Source: Acytostelium subglobosum LB1 (lineage: Eukaryota; Evosea; Eumycetozoa; Acytosteliales; Acytosteliaceae). From it: 64,000 nucleotides of DNA. Below the pieces are notes generated by a model that was given only the letters and a program-made list of their open reading frames with translations, ran no database searches and was not told the origin of the DNA. The stretch lies in the NCBI RefSeq assembly GCF_000787575.1, contig NW_012236511.1, positions 62,001-126,000 on the forward strand. Reading direction: 5' to 3'. Of this stretch, positions 1 through 11,374 are shown in pieces; position 1 is the stretch's first letter, and the number at the start of each line of letters is the position of its first letter. The translations under genes and the position numbers were made by a program.

Positions 1-3000
1 TGCCATTGATCACAATATGACTGGATTGGATTGTTGCCTGGAATGAGACATGGGAATATCGATGCTTGACTTCCATTTGGAGAAGGTCTATAATCTTGTA
101 ATGTTGTTGTGATAATGATGCCATCTGCATGCCATCCAACAACCTAGTGGTATCAGTCTTGATAGCAGGAATACCAAACATTGTGATTGAATCTTGGCAA
201 AGATGTGGAGGATATAGACTGTTTGATAACAAGTCTGCGCAGAGTGCTATTGATCGCATTGTGTTGGTGTTGTTNATTTGAGGATATTGACATGGTGTAC
301 GCCAGATCAATTTGTCGAGTGTCAAACTTGCGAAGTTGTTGAGTGGCGCTATCACCAAGGGCCGTGCAACCATCGATGCTGTAGAGATGCCTTTCATGGA
401 GAATGGGGTAGTGAATTGATTGAACGTTTGTGATCTTGATCCTTGGTGCTCCAGGATGTAGTAGGATAGCATATAAGTTGAGCATTCCCTTGTGAATATG
501 TTTGGATATGAGCATAAAGAATATACATGTTGTTGGTTGTTGTCGTTGTGGTTGTGGCTGATGTTGTAGGTGTTGTTTCAAAGGTATGGCTTGTATATAA
601 TTGAATTTCTGTTGTTGATACTTTGCTGTAGTTGTTGTTGTAGGTGGGGATATTAAAAGATGATTGATTGGGGCGACTGGACTGCAGTCTGTAATCGAGA
701 ACTCCAAGTAACAGACACTCTCAGCACCTATGTTCGTTGGATAAACTGCATCACAGTGATAGTAATATTGATTGATCTTCCAGATGTAGTTCAAATGGTA
801 ATCGCACAACTTTGATTGATTGAATGATTGATTGGTTAGTTGTTTGATAATTCCATGTGATCACATCAAACTTACACCAATCACATGACAAAGTAGTGAT
901 GATGGTCCTGCTCCATCCTTGATGGCAACTAGACCCCAACCCTGGTCCTGTTGTACCATCTCAAACTGTCCAATCAATGAGTACTTTCCTTTACTCATAT
1001 ATGTTCCTGGTTCTATGTAAGGTTGTTGTGGAGTTAGTCCACGAATGAAATGGCATGCCAGGGAGTAACAATACTTACTGTATCTTGGTCTGGGTATCTC
1101 TGATATCTTGACGACGAACAGATAGTCTGTGGCACATGATTGTCCTTTGGCAACACACTTTGTGTCATGACCAAACACTCGCTCAATGTTATCACCTCTA
1201 GTCTGCGGTGCAATATTGAATGTGCCTGCTATTGAGTCAATTATATTACGATCGCTCAAGAATGATGAACTGTCTTTGAATGTCGCTGGGAACTTGATCA
1301 TCAATCGACCGAATATCTTGATCAGTACGAATGTATCAATGATTGAGTATCGTCTTGATAATGTCCGATGCAGTTCCGACACATCATGTTGTGGCCTCGT
1401 GACAACACTCGTGCAAGCAGTCTGGAATCCATCAAACTTGAATGAGCTTGATGTACACATTCCAAAGCCCTGACATGACCGATGGATGGTGTTAGTTATG
1501 TGAAGGGGCAGGTCATCAAACCAAGTGAACTTACAATGAGCTGCTTGTTTACGATGATGGGATGCGCATTGTGTAGTGTGATTCGTGTGCCTTGATGTAG
1601 TCCATGTCCAATGAAAGTATTGTGAACGGAGAAGTGAGTGAAGAATAATCGATACACTTCATCAATCTTGTAGCATCCTTCGTTGGCAAGATAGTCCGAT
1701 GTGATCATTCCAGTGTAATGAATAGTGCTCATTGTCTGAATAGTCTGTAGACTACTCTGTTGTTGAATTGATTGTTGATTGAATGTACCCAATGGCCCAT
1801 CCACCTGGTCACCGCTATACATAAAGTACTGAGTCTCTTTGATACATTGTAGCAATCGGATATTGGGATAACGTGAGCCTGATCCTGTCATCTGATGATT
1901 GGTCTTCAAGTTTGCCATGAGATATTGCATGCCAACATCCAACAAATGGTACCATCTCAAGCATTCGGTGCCATAGAAGAGTACGAATGTGATCGTACCT
2001 GGTCCAGCTCCATGTCCAGGTCCAGGCTCAAGTCCAGTTATACAGTTGATGCGAACAAAGAACATTGGCGTCTCGACTCCACTGCTACCCTTGGTCGTGA
2101 GTATCGATGACTTGGTAGTGATCACGCCATAGAGATTGAGTCGCGATGAGGTGTGCGGCGTCTTGGTCATGCTCTCTGTTGGGTAGTGTTGTTGGAGATA
2201 TTGCTGAAAGGTCAAATCATTCTGTTTGCTCTGTTGCTTGAGGAACATTGTATAGCACTCCTTGAACCAATGTGTCTGTTTACGATGCAGTATCTGTATT
2301 GAGTCCACTTCGAGATAGTATGCCATACTGTTGTTGTTGTCATTGTTGTTGTTTTGGGGCGCTGACGGACACCAACTGCCACTTGGTAACGAGTACAACA
2401 GTGTCCATTGAATAAAATGCTTCATGACACTTTGATGAGAGGAGGATAGGGATTGAAGAGTGCTGGTCTCTGATGGTTAGTGTGTTGTACACATTGCTTC
2501 CTACTCCTCCTTCGGTGGCGCCACCTATGATCCCAACAATGAGGTCAGTCTCTTGTGGTGAGCCAGTGACCTTGGCATGCTTGTTTATGACATCACCAAT
2601 GCTGAGCACTTGTCGATGCTTTGGACACCAACTGTTGTTGTCATCATGATCATCGACGATGTTTGACGTGGACTTGCCCGAAGGTGATGCTACAGAAGAC
2701 ACCTTGCGTGACTTTAGAGGTATGTCGTCAGAGTCACTTGCCAACCTTGCTTGTCGCGTCTCGTGGTGAGTGATAAGGTAGACAACCATTCGTTGCAAGG
2801 CATTCTGTAACTCATCGATCGAGACTAATTCGCTGAGACTGCTATCAACAGTATCCACAACATCTCCAATCCATTTGATAACATGTGCATTGTACAAACA
2901 CTTCTGATCTGATTGATATCGTTGTCGTAGTTGCTTATGAACAAGTAGTTCACGGATCGAGTTGAATAAAGACACAGTATATGGTCTCTTTTGTATATCC

Positions 3001-3038
3001 TTCGTGTTTACAATGACCTGTCTTTGTCTCTTGTCCAT
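1..3038 (-). CDS. CTC1-like OB-fold telomere protein, 3'-partial
   Basis: Large minus-strand gene starting with ATG at 3038 and running off the left edge. I infer exons 3038-1535, 1469-876 and 809-1, with introns at 1534-1470 and 875-810 (both GT-AG). The protein is a chain of beta-rich segments like OB folds. Two stretches recall CTC1, the large subunit of the CST complex that caps telomeres and supports lagging-strand fill-in: one around 1970-2000 (FYGTECLRWYHLLDVG) and one just upstream of the first intron (HYTGMI...RITLHNAHPI), followed by GFGMCTSSSF. The frame is disturbed twice: at 2328-2370 (a 43-nt mini-intron or a sequence error) and at an ambiguous base at 275. The assignment rests on remembered family pattern only; another multi-OB protein is possible. 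Confidence 0.5.
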
Positions 3039-3202
3039 TCATTGATCGATTGATTGGTTGCTTGATTGATTGATTGAGTGGTCGAATATCTCTAAACTTT
3101 GTAAGTTCAAAGACTTTGTTTGACTCCGTTCATTTCTAGGAAGTGAGAGGATAATTTATGGGACGGAACCATTCCATTATAATAATTATTTATTAACTAT
3201 TA

Positions 3203-4973
3203 CTATCTTGTAGTTAATAGAACACTAAACTGATTGGGATGGATTGATAAACCATAGACTATTGTGAATAATAATAAAATAAGTTTACCGAACTCAACTG
3301 ATTGAATGATTGATTGAAAGATGGCGAAGGGTGTACCTACTCTCTGTATCATCCAAAGTCTTTCCAGTACTTGATGTTAATTTAAAGTTGAGTAATATGT
3401 TGGCGGCAGCAATATAGATCTCCTCAAGTGCCAAGTTTGATCCCACACAGTCCCTTGGTCCAACACTGAATGGTATCCAATACTTTGTATGATTGTTGTC
3501 CAAGAACCTCTCTGGTATAAACTCTGATGGCTTGTCCCAGTACTCCTCGTCATGATGTACGGCATAGATATTCATTGTCATCAATGTCTTGGTTGATTGG
3601 GTCAGTGGAATCATCCCATTGATCTTTCCATCAATCATTCATTCATTCTTACATCTTTTGGAATGAAGTAACCTTCGACTTCAACATCTTGAGTGCATAT
3701 CCTTGGAAGACCAAGTGGACCGGTGGGCTTGATACGTAGCACCTCTTTGATAATGGCCATCACGTAGGGAGTGTTGACCCTGTCACTCACAGTGGCTGCT
3801 CTAGCCTTTCCAACATTGGTCAACAACTCATAATAAGCTCTCTCTTGAATCTCCTGATTGTTAACCATATATAATATTAACCAATTGAGTGTGTTTCCAC
3901 TTGTATCCGTTCCTGCCATAATAAAGTCCATTGCAATCCTTATAATAGACTCCTCACTCTTGCCAGAATACTCATGCATTATAATCTGATCGAACAAGTC
4001 TCTTGGGCTTTGAGTAGAGTAAGTATGATTGAATGAATGTATGTATGATTCTGCATACTTCTCTGGATCAATATCCTTCAGATGCTCATGGTAGACCTCT
4101 GAGATGTAAAAGTGGAGACGTTGGAGTATCCTGGAAGGTCCATACTTGAGGTATAAGAGATAGAATGGTTGGAGAACTGAGATAAAGTCTGCTGGATTTC
4201 CAGTTCCAATCATTTCGAATACTTGTTTGATTGGCTCCATCAACTCTGCTAGTCTTCCAGAGGCCTCATCTTCATAAGACATCTCCTCACTACACAGTAC
4301 CATCATAATAATATTCAATGTGTACTTCATCAGATGATGGGATGGTGTGAACTGTGATTGTAATGAGAGTAAGTAGGTATGATTCGGGGATTACACATCA
4401 TTCAAACTTACACTTTGACCAGACTTGGCAAACTCAGACATCCTGGTGATGAGATTGAGACATTGACTATCGAGAACATTGTGGATTGTTTTGAGTTTGG
4501 TCTTGGTGAAGGCTGATGCAACAATGTGTCGGTTGTGCTTCCAGAGCTCATACTTTGATGATACCAAGTTGAGGAAGTTGCCACTAAAGTAAATGAAAGA
4601 GGGGATGATCGGGCGATCGGTAAAGCTCTCAAAGTTCTTGTACCAGATCTCTCGAATCATCTTTGGATCACTGACACTGATGCTATATACATCACCCATC
4701 CAACATCTAAACACACCTCCATAACGTTTGGACAATGCTGTCAGACCCAAATGGGGCCTATCCGTCAGGTATGGCAGACTTCCAAGGATTGGGTACTCCC
4801 AAGGTCCCTTAGGGTCACGATTTGATTGTCTCCTATTCTTATTTAACTTTTAATTTTAAGTGATTAGGATCAGTTAGGGATCATTCCAAAATAGTAGTGC
4901 AATATTTACTACTTACGAATGATAACAACAGGTAAGTAAGGAACAAAACTAATGTCAATGCAAAAGTACCCAT
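3203..4973 (-). CDS. Cytochrome P450 (membrane-anchored monooxygenase)
   Basis: Haem-thiolate monooxygenase of about 497 residues, normal for the family. Five exons fit: 4973-4917, 4846-4412, 4351-3653, 3587-3341 and 3258-3203. Exon 1 encodes only a hydrophobic anchor (MGTFALTLVLFLTYLLLLSF), so the enzyme should sit in the ER membrane. Visible hallmarks are the I-helix AGTDTSGN, the K-helix EVLR (ExxR), the PERF-type motif FIPERFL, and the haem loop FSVGPRDCVG with the cysteine ligand. The 56-nt last exon restores the typical C-terminal strand (YGLSIHPNQFSVLL), which supports this splice model. The exon 2 acceptor could instead lie 9 nt downstream; frame is kept either way. Substrate cannot be read from sequence. 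Transcribed away from the hexosaminidase gene across a 672-bp gap. Confidence 0.9.
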
Positions 4974-5645
4974 TTTAATATTAATGTTTGATTGATTGAA
5001 TTGCTATTGAATATGAATATACTGAACGATTATATATGATTGAATGAATGACAGCCAGGAAGTCAATCAGTATTAATAATTGACATTAGTGACCTATTTA
5101 AGTTGTGAATGTGGGCGAGTATGTTCCAATTACAAACCTGTGTGAATGACAAACACACGAGAAATAACAATAGTTGGGATATAGTTTGGTAAAGTTAAGA
5201 TAGTTGGATCGATCATACATACATACTCATGAGTTATCATCATCATCAGAACACTGATTTGGGTTGGTGTGTGTGTATTGTAATGTAATCATCACTCCTA
5301 TCATTATATATCTAACTACAGAGTTGTATTCTTACCGATCAATCAATCATTAATATTTAACATAGTAGATTGCCATTGACTTGTTGAGAACCAGCGAACT
5401 AAACAACCCCCACTAGAATAGAAGTTCCATCGGATCTGTCCAAACAGGATGCGCAACAACAGATATTATTTTTCCCCATCACCCCGAAATTTACACTCCT
5501 TCCTGATCAAAAACGTGTGCTGGTCCTGTGAAAGACCACCTGCCTAGGCCCTGCTTTGCATGCTCTTCATTCAATTACTCTTTCATTCATAATAATCAAA
5601 CAACAACCAGCACAGATACACACACACAGACAGACAGACAGAATA
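4974..5645. promoter_or_regulatory. Divergent intergenic region, P450 / hexosaminidase
   Basis: 672 bp between two divergently transcribed genes, so it should hold both promoters. It is AT-rich, with scattered TGAT/TCAA tetranucleotide runs. A short GC-richer part lies at about 5400-5560 and a CAGA-type run at about 5625-5640, just before the hexosaminidase start. No gene or structured RNA was recognised. Confidence 0.4.
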
Positions 5646-7385
5646 ATGATGATGGTATCCAACTTTACAAAGTTGTTGCTGATCAGCTGCGTGCTGATCG
5701 GAGCTGCCATTATGGTCGGTGCTCAAGTCATCCAGCCAGTCGGCATCCAGCTCACACCATGGCCCGAGGTCGTCGGAACAGGCCCCGAGCACTCATGTCT
5801 CGCCCTCAACCCACATCTCTTCACGGTGAGCAGCAGCATCAACAGCGCCATCCTCAACGTCGCCATCCAGCGCTACCAGTCCACCCTCTTCTTCCCCTTT
5901 GGCAACGGCACCCAGACGCCCTCGGGCGCCTGGTCGCTCGTGATCACCGTCAACAGCGGTGACACCAGCCTCACGCTCGAGACCGACGAGTCCTACTCGC
6001 TCTCGGTCAAGACCACCAACACCATCACTCTGACCGCCAACACCATCTACGGTGCCATCCGCGGTCTTGAGACCCTCTCGCAGACCATCCAGTGGGTGCA
6101 GTCGGCCAACACCTACCAGATCTGCTACCTGCCCATCTCCATCATTGACGCCCCACGTTTCCCATGGCGTGGATTCCTCATCGACACTGGACGTCACTAC
6201 TACCCAGCTGACTTCATCCTGCACATCATCGATACACTCGGTTACAACAAGTTCAATGTTCTCCATGTAAGTGATCACTTGTGCACACACATTGGAATCA
6301 TTCTAGATCAATTACTAATTCAATCAATCAATCAATCATTATAGTGGCACATTGTTGACGCTCAATCATTTGGAGTTGAGTCCAACACCTTCCCCAACTT
6401 GACGATGGGAGCTTTCAACCCAGTTGCCACTTACTCGCATGCTGAGATCCAGGAGATCGTGGCCTACGCTCAGTCCTACGGTATCAGAGTTGTCCCAGAG
6501 TTTGACGTGCCAGCCCATGCCGACGCCATCGGAACCGCCTTCCCACATCTGATTGCCAACTGCCCAACTTACGCCGACGACATCAACAGTCTGTTGCTCA
6601 ACATTGCCAACGACTACACCTACACCTTCCTCAACGGCCTGTTCACCGAGATGGCCAGCCTCTTCCCCGACCACTACTTCCACACTGGAGGTGATGAGGT
6701 CCATCTGGACTGCTGGAGCGAGGACCCCACCATCCAGGCCTGGATGAAGCAGCACAAATACACCACCGTGCAGGCCGAGCAGTACTTTGAGACCCAGGTC
6801 ACCGACATGCTGCTGCAGGTCAACAAGACCAAGCTGGTCTGGAACGACCCATGGACCAACGGCGTCAAGCTGGCCGAGGGCACCGTCATCGAAGTCTGGG
6901 ACAACTCCGAGATCACCCAAAAGATCATCAACGAGGGCTTCCGCGCACTCGTCTCCTTCGCCTGGTACCTGGATGAGCAGATGCCCTCGGGCGTCTCTGT
7001 CGGCGAGTTTGAGAACACCTGGCAGACATTCTACAAGGCCGACCCATACAACGGCATCAAGAAGAACCAGCAAAACATCCTTGGAGGCGAGGCCTGCATG
7101 TGGAGTGAGCAGGTCAACCAGATGAACTTTGACACCCGTGTGTACCCACGTGCGCTCGCCGCCGCCGAGAGACTGTGGTCGCCAGCATCCATCACCGACA
7201 TCAACAACGCCCAGCCCAGATTCGACCAACGTTCATGCGACATGAAGATCAGAGGTGTTGCCAGCAGCCCACTCCAGCCATCCTTCTGTCTGTTGCCACC
7301 AAACAACGGAATGGTGACCAAGGCTCGCATGGGACCAGTCCACAGACTCACCCAGTCTGAGATCAAGGCCATCCTCACTGCCTAA
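5646..7385 (+). CDS. Beta-N-acetylhexosaminidase, GH20, secreted/lysosomal
   Basis: Removes terminal beta-linked GlcNAc/GalNAc from glycoconjugates, expected in lysosomes or secreted. Exons 5646-6266 and 6345-7385 with intron 6267-6344 give about 553 residues, the usual length. The first of three adjacent ATGs (5646) begins a clear signal peptide (MMMVSNFTKLLLISCVLIG) cut near AQV. An N-terminal GH20b-type domain precedes the catalytic barrel. The splice joins LH to WHIVDAQSF, a conserved hexosaminidase stretch, confirming the junction. The catalytic Asp-Glu pair sits in HTGGDEVHLDCW (about residues 324-325), and the C-terminal WGGE-like region reads GGEACMWSEQV. Codon use is strongly C-ending, suggesting high expression. 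Confidence 0.95.
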
Positions 7386-7618
7386 TCATTCATTCATTCG
7401 ATCAATCAGTAGTAGTTGTTTATAAATAAACTACAGCATCAACTCCTCGACAACCCTTACCCTCACTCTTGCCCTTGCCCTCGCGTTAAATTGTGGACTT
7501 CGTTTTTTGAATGTTTTCGATCAAACTTGTGACCCATGCTGCCATGAATGTTGATCATTCGTGTTCTTTGTTTCATACTTTAGTATCTGTTATACATTAC
7601 ATTGTACAATCTATATCA

Positions 7619-8218
7619 ATGAATCATATACTTAGATCATCAACATCATTGTTGATTAGACAATGCAACAGATCAAGCAAGAGTGGCGCATTCAACAACA
7701 TCCTGTCATCAAGCAGCAGCATTAAATCTTCGATCTCAATCAATAATATACAATACATGAATGGCACTCAACAGCATGCTTATTCGACGACTACGACATC
7801 AACTCAAACAACAACAATGACATCTACACCATCAACACAAACAACTACTACAACTACAGCATCAGTGAATGTGAATGAAACTATTGTCGATCAATCATTC
7901 GCAGTTGTACATCTGGGCGGAAAGCAATACAAAGTGATCAAGGGCGACATTATCATGGCAGACCGTCTGCCAAACATTGATGTTGGCGAGCATATCGTTC
8001 TGGACAAGGTGTTGATGGTGGGCACGAAGGAGACCACTATGATCGGCACACCACTGGTCGAGGGTGCCAAGGTGCACGCCTTCATCGAGGAGCAGTCCAA
8101 GGCGTCACACGTCACCATATTCAAGCACAAGAGAAGAAAGAACTACAAGAGGACCACTGGCTTCACTCCATTGGCCACTGTAATAAGGATAGGTGATGTT
8201 GTTATGCAGCAGCAATAA
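7619..8218 (+). CDS. mrpl21: Mitochondrial ribosomal protein bL21m
   Basis: Large-subunit protein of the mitochondrial ribosome. The bL21 fold covers roughly residues 90-199: it opens with FAVVHLGGKQYKVIKGD, continues with a V-L-M-V-G strand, and has the basic RNA-binding tract FKHKRRKNYKRTTG near the end. I chose the ATG at 7619 because it starts an Arg/Ser-rich, acid-free presequence (MNHILRSSTSLLIRQ) typical of mitochondrial import. The frame is open further upstream to 7511, but that part does not look like a presequence. A Thr/Ser-rich linker joins presequence and domain. The gene lies 0.23 kb downstream of the hexosaminidase on the same strand. Confidence 0.9.
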   Translation: MNHILRSSTSLLIRQCNRSSKSGAFNNILSSSSSIKSSISINNIQYMNGTQQHAYSTTTTSTQTTTMTSTPSTQTTTTTTASVNVNETIVDQSFAVVHLGGKQYKVIKGDIIMADRLPNIDVGEHIVLDKVLMVGTKETTMIGTPLVEGAKVHAFIEEQSKASHVTIFKHKRRKNYKRTTGFTPLATVIRIGDVVMQQQ

Positions 8219-8468
8219 TAATTAATAATAATAATAATAACAGACATTAATAATGCGTTAGTAACGACGACCAAGATAGTAAGGTAGTTAGTAGAATAGA
8301 GTTAAGATGTATCTTTATTTATTTGAATGAACGATTGATTGAATGATTGATTGGAATGAATGAATGAAAGAATGAAGCTCAATAGATGTATAGGAAACAC
8401 GGTAACAAAGAAACAAACATGGATGATGATGATGATAGGGTAGGGCAATGATAACTGTCGACAGTTTA

Positions 8469-9854
8469 TTACCTTCTCCTCTTTGACCTTTCTTCATCGG
8501 GATAGTCGTCCATCTTTCGTTTGTAGTCGCTACTGTCGCGTGAGGACGATGAGGATGATGATTGGTAGTCGCGACGACGATCTGGACTGCTCCTACGTCG
8601 GTCATCCTTTCGCTCGGGACTGCTCCGACGTCGATCTTCTCTTGATGAGTAGTCACGCTCTCTTTCTCTCTGGCCGCTGCTGCTGCTCGTTGAACTGGTG
8701 CTGGTACTGTTTTCTTCTCTGTCTCTCTCGCGGACGTTGCCACTGCTCTCTCTGTCACGCTCTCGCTCTCGCTCTCCTCGTCCACTGTCGCGCTCACGTC
8801 CGCCATCTCTCTCTCGCTCGCCACCGCGACGTCTGTCTTCCATTGGTGCTCCGCCCTCCATGTAGGGTGGCATGTGTCCTCCACGTCCATCACCTCCTCT
8901 GTATCCACGCATGTGGGGTGGTGGTGGACCAAAGTCGCCTGGGATGCCGCCTTGAGGCGGGTATGGCACTTGCATGCCTCCGTACGGTCCTCCGGGAGGT
9001 GGTCGCATGTGTGGGGGCATCTCCTCCATGCGAGGCCAGGCATCATGTCGCTTGGGCCCGCCTCCACCACCACCGGCACCGCCACCGCGCTTGGCCATGT
9101 CGCGAGACTTATCGTTGTGTTGTTGTTGCTGCTGTTGCTGATCGCCCATCATCATGAACTCGGGCGGCAGATCATTCTTGTGATCCTGGTTCTTGCTCTC
9201 GTACGACTTGATCTTGCCCAGGTTGGCCTGCTCGGCGCGCAGCTGATTCTGTCGCTCGCAGTACATTCTCCATGTCTCCTCTGTGAAGTTATAGTTGAAG
9301 TAGTCTGTGATATCGGCACCTGGCTTGTTCCACGGCTTGTCCTCGAGCGAGTCGAGGTTGACGTCGTAGATGCTCTTCTGCGGCCTGTTGGCCTGATACT
9401 GAGTGTTGGCCTGCTTGACCAGTGAGTACTTGCCACCTGTGCCTGGCGTGATTGATGTTGGGTTCCTCAGGAATCCGGCCTTGGGTCCACTTGAGGACTT
9501 TGTTGTCTTATTAGCCTGTTCTGTGTCAAGTACAATGTTTACATCGTCATCATCATCATCGTCGTCATCGTCATCGTCATCATCTTCCTCTGCATCATCA
9601 TTATTATCATCATCATTATCTTCATTGTTATTATTATTATTATCATCATCGTATTGTATTTCATCATTATTATTATCTGTTATTGTTGTATCTTCTTGTT
9701 CACTATCAATATGATCATGGATGTTAGTCATTTATTCATTCATTCATTCTTCATTCAATCAATCAATCAACCTTATTCATTATACATACCCATTGTTTGA
9801 TTCTTCATGATGTGTATCACCATTAGTATGGTCAGTCGACTCTACATCAGCCAT
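8469..9854 (-). CDS. fip1: Fip1-like pre-mRNA 3'-end processing factor
   Basis: Subunit of the cleavage and polyadenylation machinery that links poly(A) polymerase to CPSF. Exons 9854-9790 and 9702-8469 (intron 9789-9703) give about 432 residues. The N-terminus is extremely acidic (Asp/Asn runs). It is followed by the Fip1 core: a GFLRNP motif, then [19 protein letters not shown] and [12 protein letters not shown]. After this comes a Gly/Pro-rich segment and a C-terminus of alternating Arg-Glu/Arg-Asp and Arg-Ser blocks, as in animal FIP1L1. The small first exon supplies MADVES...ESNN and was inferred from a good donor (GTATGT) and frame continuity. A start at 9731 without this exon is also possible. 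Confidence 0.9.
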
Positions 9855-10089
9855 CTTCTCTCTATATATATATAATAATAAATATAACTACACTAAATGT
9901 AAATGAATGAATAGATGAAATGACTTCAATTAACTTCAGAAGATCACAAGTTCATTCAAATTTCGCAAAGTGGTGCTAAAGTGCAATAATGTACATTCAT
10001 TCGTTTATTGAGAGGGAAGGTTGGGCATGTGATCGGTGGTTCAAGCGTGGCACCACGTTGACATGAATATCAATCAATCAATCAATCAA

Positions 10090-11178
10090 TCAGACTGATA
10101 GACCTTGCTGGGACTTGATTGCCAACTCCATTATTGGATTGAGGAATAGTGCCTCATCGTAACCACCTCGCTTGGCTCGCTCTGTGATGGTCTGTTGTCT
10201 AAAGTCCACTCCACAATACTCTTGATACTGCTCCAATGTCCTTTGTTGTCCAATGTTATATTTGTCCTCGATGGCCAACTCGAGATCACCATCATTGTTG
10301 TCTACCATTCTCAAAATGACTTTGAGCCTTTTGATTGATTGTTGTTTCTGTTTAATCGCCAGTTCGGTGCTGCCAACCTCTCTGAATGTGGGACGATGGT
10401 CTCGCTTCCACAGATGGAATATGATTGCATGTGTCGGACAATAGAGGTCGTAGCCAGATGTCCATAGTCGCGTAGACATAAGCATCTCCTCGCCAAAGAA
10501 TAGATGTTCCAAATGTGGATCGTAGGGCACCTCCTGGATCATGGTGGCGAGTGAGAAGCTGAATCCAGCGATCCAGAATAGTGATGGCACGGGCTCACTC
10601 AACTTGGGCTTGTTAGCCAACTTGGCACCCAATCTCAACATGTTGTCGGCACCAAAGTTGTTGGCCACCAGCAGCGTGGGATAAGTGTAGGGCGGGATGT
10701 TGTTGGGCAGCGTGTAGCCCATGGGATAGCCCGTGAGCACTGCTTTGGGCGACGGACATCTTGCCAACATATCGATCAATATTGTATCCCAATGACGAAT
10801 GAATCGCATGTGACTGTCTATCTGGAGGTAGTAACGCTCTTGTTGCCACAGTGTCTGACAGAGAGCACGTGCAATACATGGTCCTTTGGCATCAGTATAA
10901 GGCATTCTTATAACAGACACCTGAGACTCCCTTGTCTTATCCATGAAGCAATGATCATCCAGTCCACCCTCCATATCATATTGCCAACATACTCCAACAT
11001 TAATCCTATCTGGCCACTCTGCCTTTTCAAACATGTCCTTGATGGTCCACTGGCATTCTTTGGGTATGTGTGATAGTGTAACGTTGTTAGTATGATTGAT
11101 TGAGTGAGTGAGTGAGTGTGATGTAAGTATCATACCAGAGTCCCTATAACTTGCAATGGATACAAATATCTTATCCAT
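10090..11178 (-). CDS. GlcNAc-transferase of the Skp1-hydroxyproline (Gnt1/GT60) type
   Basis: Glycosyltransferase that probably moves GlcNAc from UDP-GlcNAc to a protein acceptor; the family includes the cytoplasmic Skp1 hydroxyproline GlcNAc-transferase of Dictyostelium. Exons 11178-11136 and 11057-10090 (78-nt intron, frame-neutral) give about 336 residues. It begins directly with IFVSIASYRDSE, the family's N-terminal strand, with no signal peptide, so it is likely cytosolic. Other family-type stretches are CWQYDMEGG, the DSHMRF motif (a DxH-like metal site), ANNFGADNM, FWIAGFSFS and FFGEEMLMSTRLWTSGYD. Whether it is the true Skp1 enzyme or a Gnt2-type paralogue cannot be decided here. Confidence 0.85.
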   Translation of the reverse strand: MDKIFVSIASYRDSGMILTSHSLTHSINHTNNVTLSHIPKECQWTIKDMFEKAEWPDRINVGVCWQYDMEGGLDDHCFMDKTRESQVSVIRMPYTDAKGPCIARALCQTLWQQERYYLQIDSHMRFIRHWDTILIDMLARCPSPKAVLTGYPMGYTLPNNIPPYTYPTLLVANNFGADNMLRLGAKLANKPKLSEPVPSLFWIAGFSFSLATMIQEVPYDPHLEHLFFGEEMLMSTRLWTSGYDLYCPTHAIIFHLWKRDHRPTFREVGSTELAIKQKQQSIKRLKVILRMVDNNDGDLELAIEDKYNIGQQRTLEQYQEYCGVDFRQQTITERAKRGGYDEALFLNPIMELAIKSQQGLSV

Positions 11179-11374
11179 TATTATCTGATGATTAAGTGAG
11201 TATGTTCAAATGAAATGAAGTCGAAGGCTACAAAGAGCCAAATTGATCAATCAGAATTTTCGATGAAAAGTGCTAAGTTGCGAAAACGAACGAAAGTTGT
11301 ACAGATAATTACATGTTGTCATTCATTCATTCAAACAGTCATACTTGTAATAATATATATACTTACTTATAACA

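Noticed and set aside
3588-3652. Reading through to an upstream in-frame start at 3638 in the P450 gene
   Set aside because: The stretch is a 65-nt intron (GTAAGA...CCAAG). Splicing gives FIPKDTLMTMNIYAVH, which fits the P450 family; retaining it breaks the domain.
5793-7229. Long minus-strand frames opposite the hexosaminidase gene
   Set aside because: Shadow frames caused by biased C-ending codons; no protein-like motifs.
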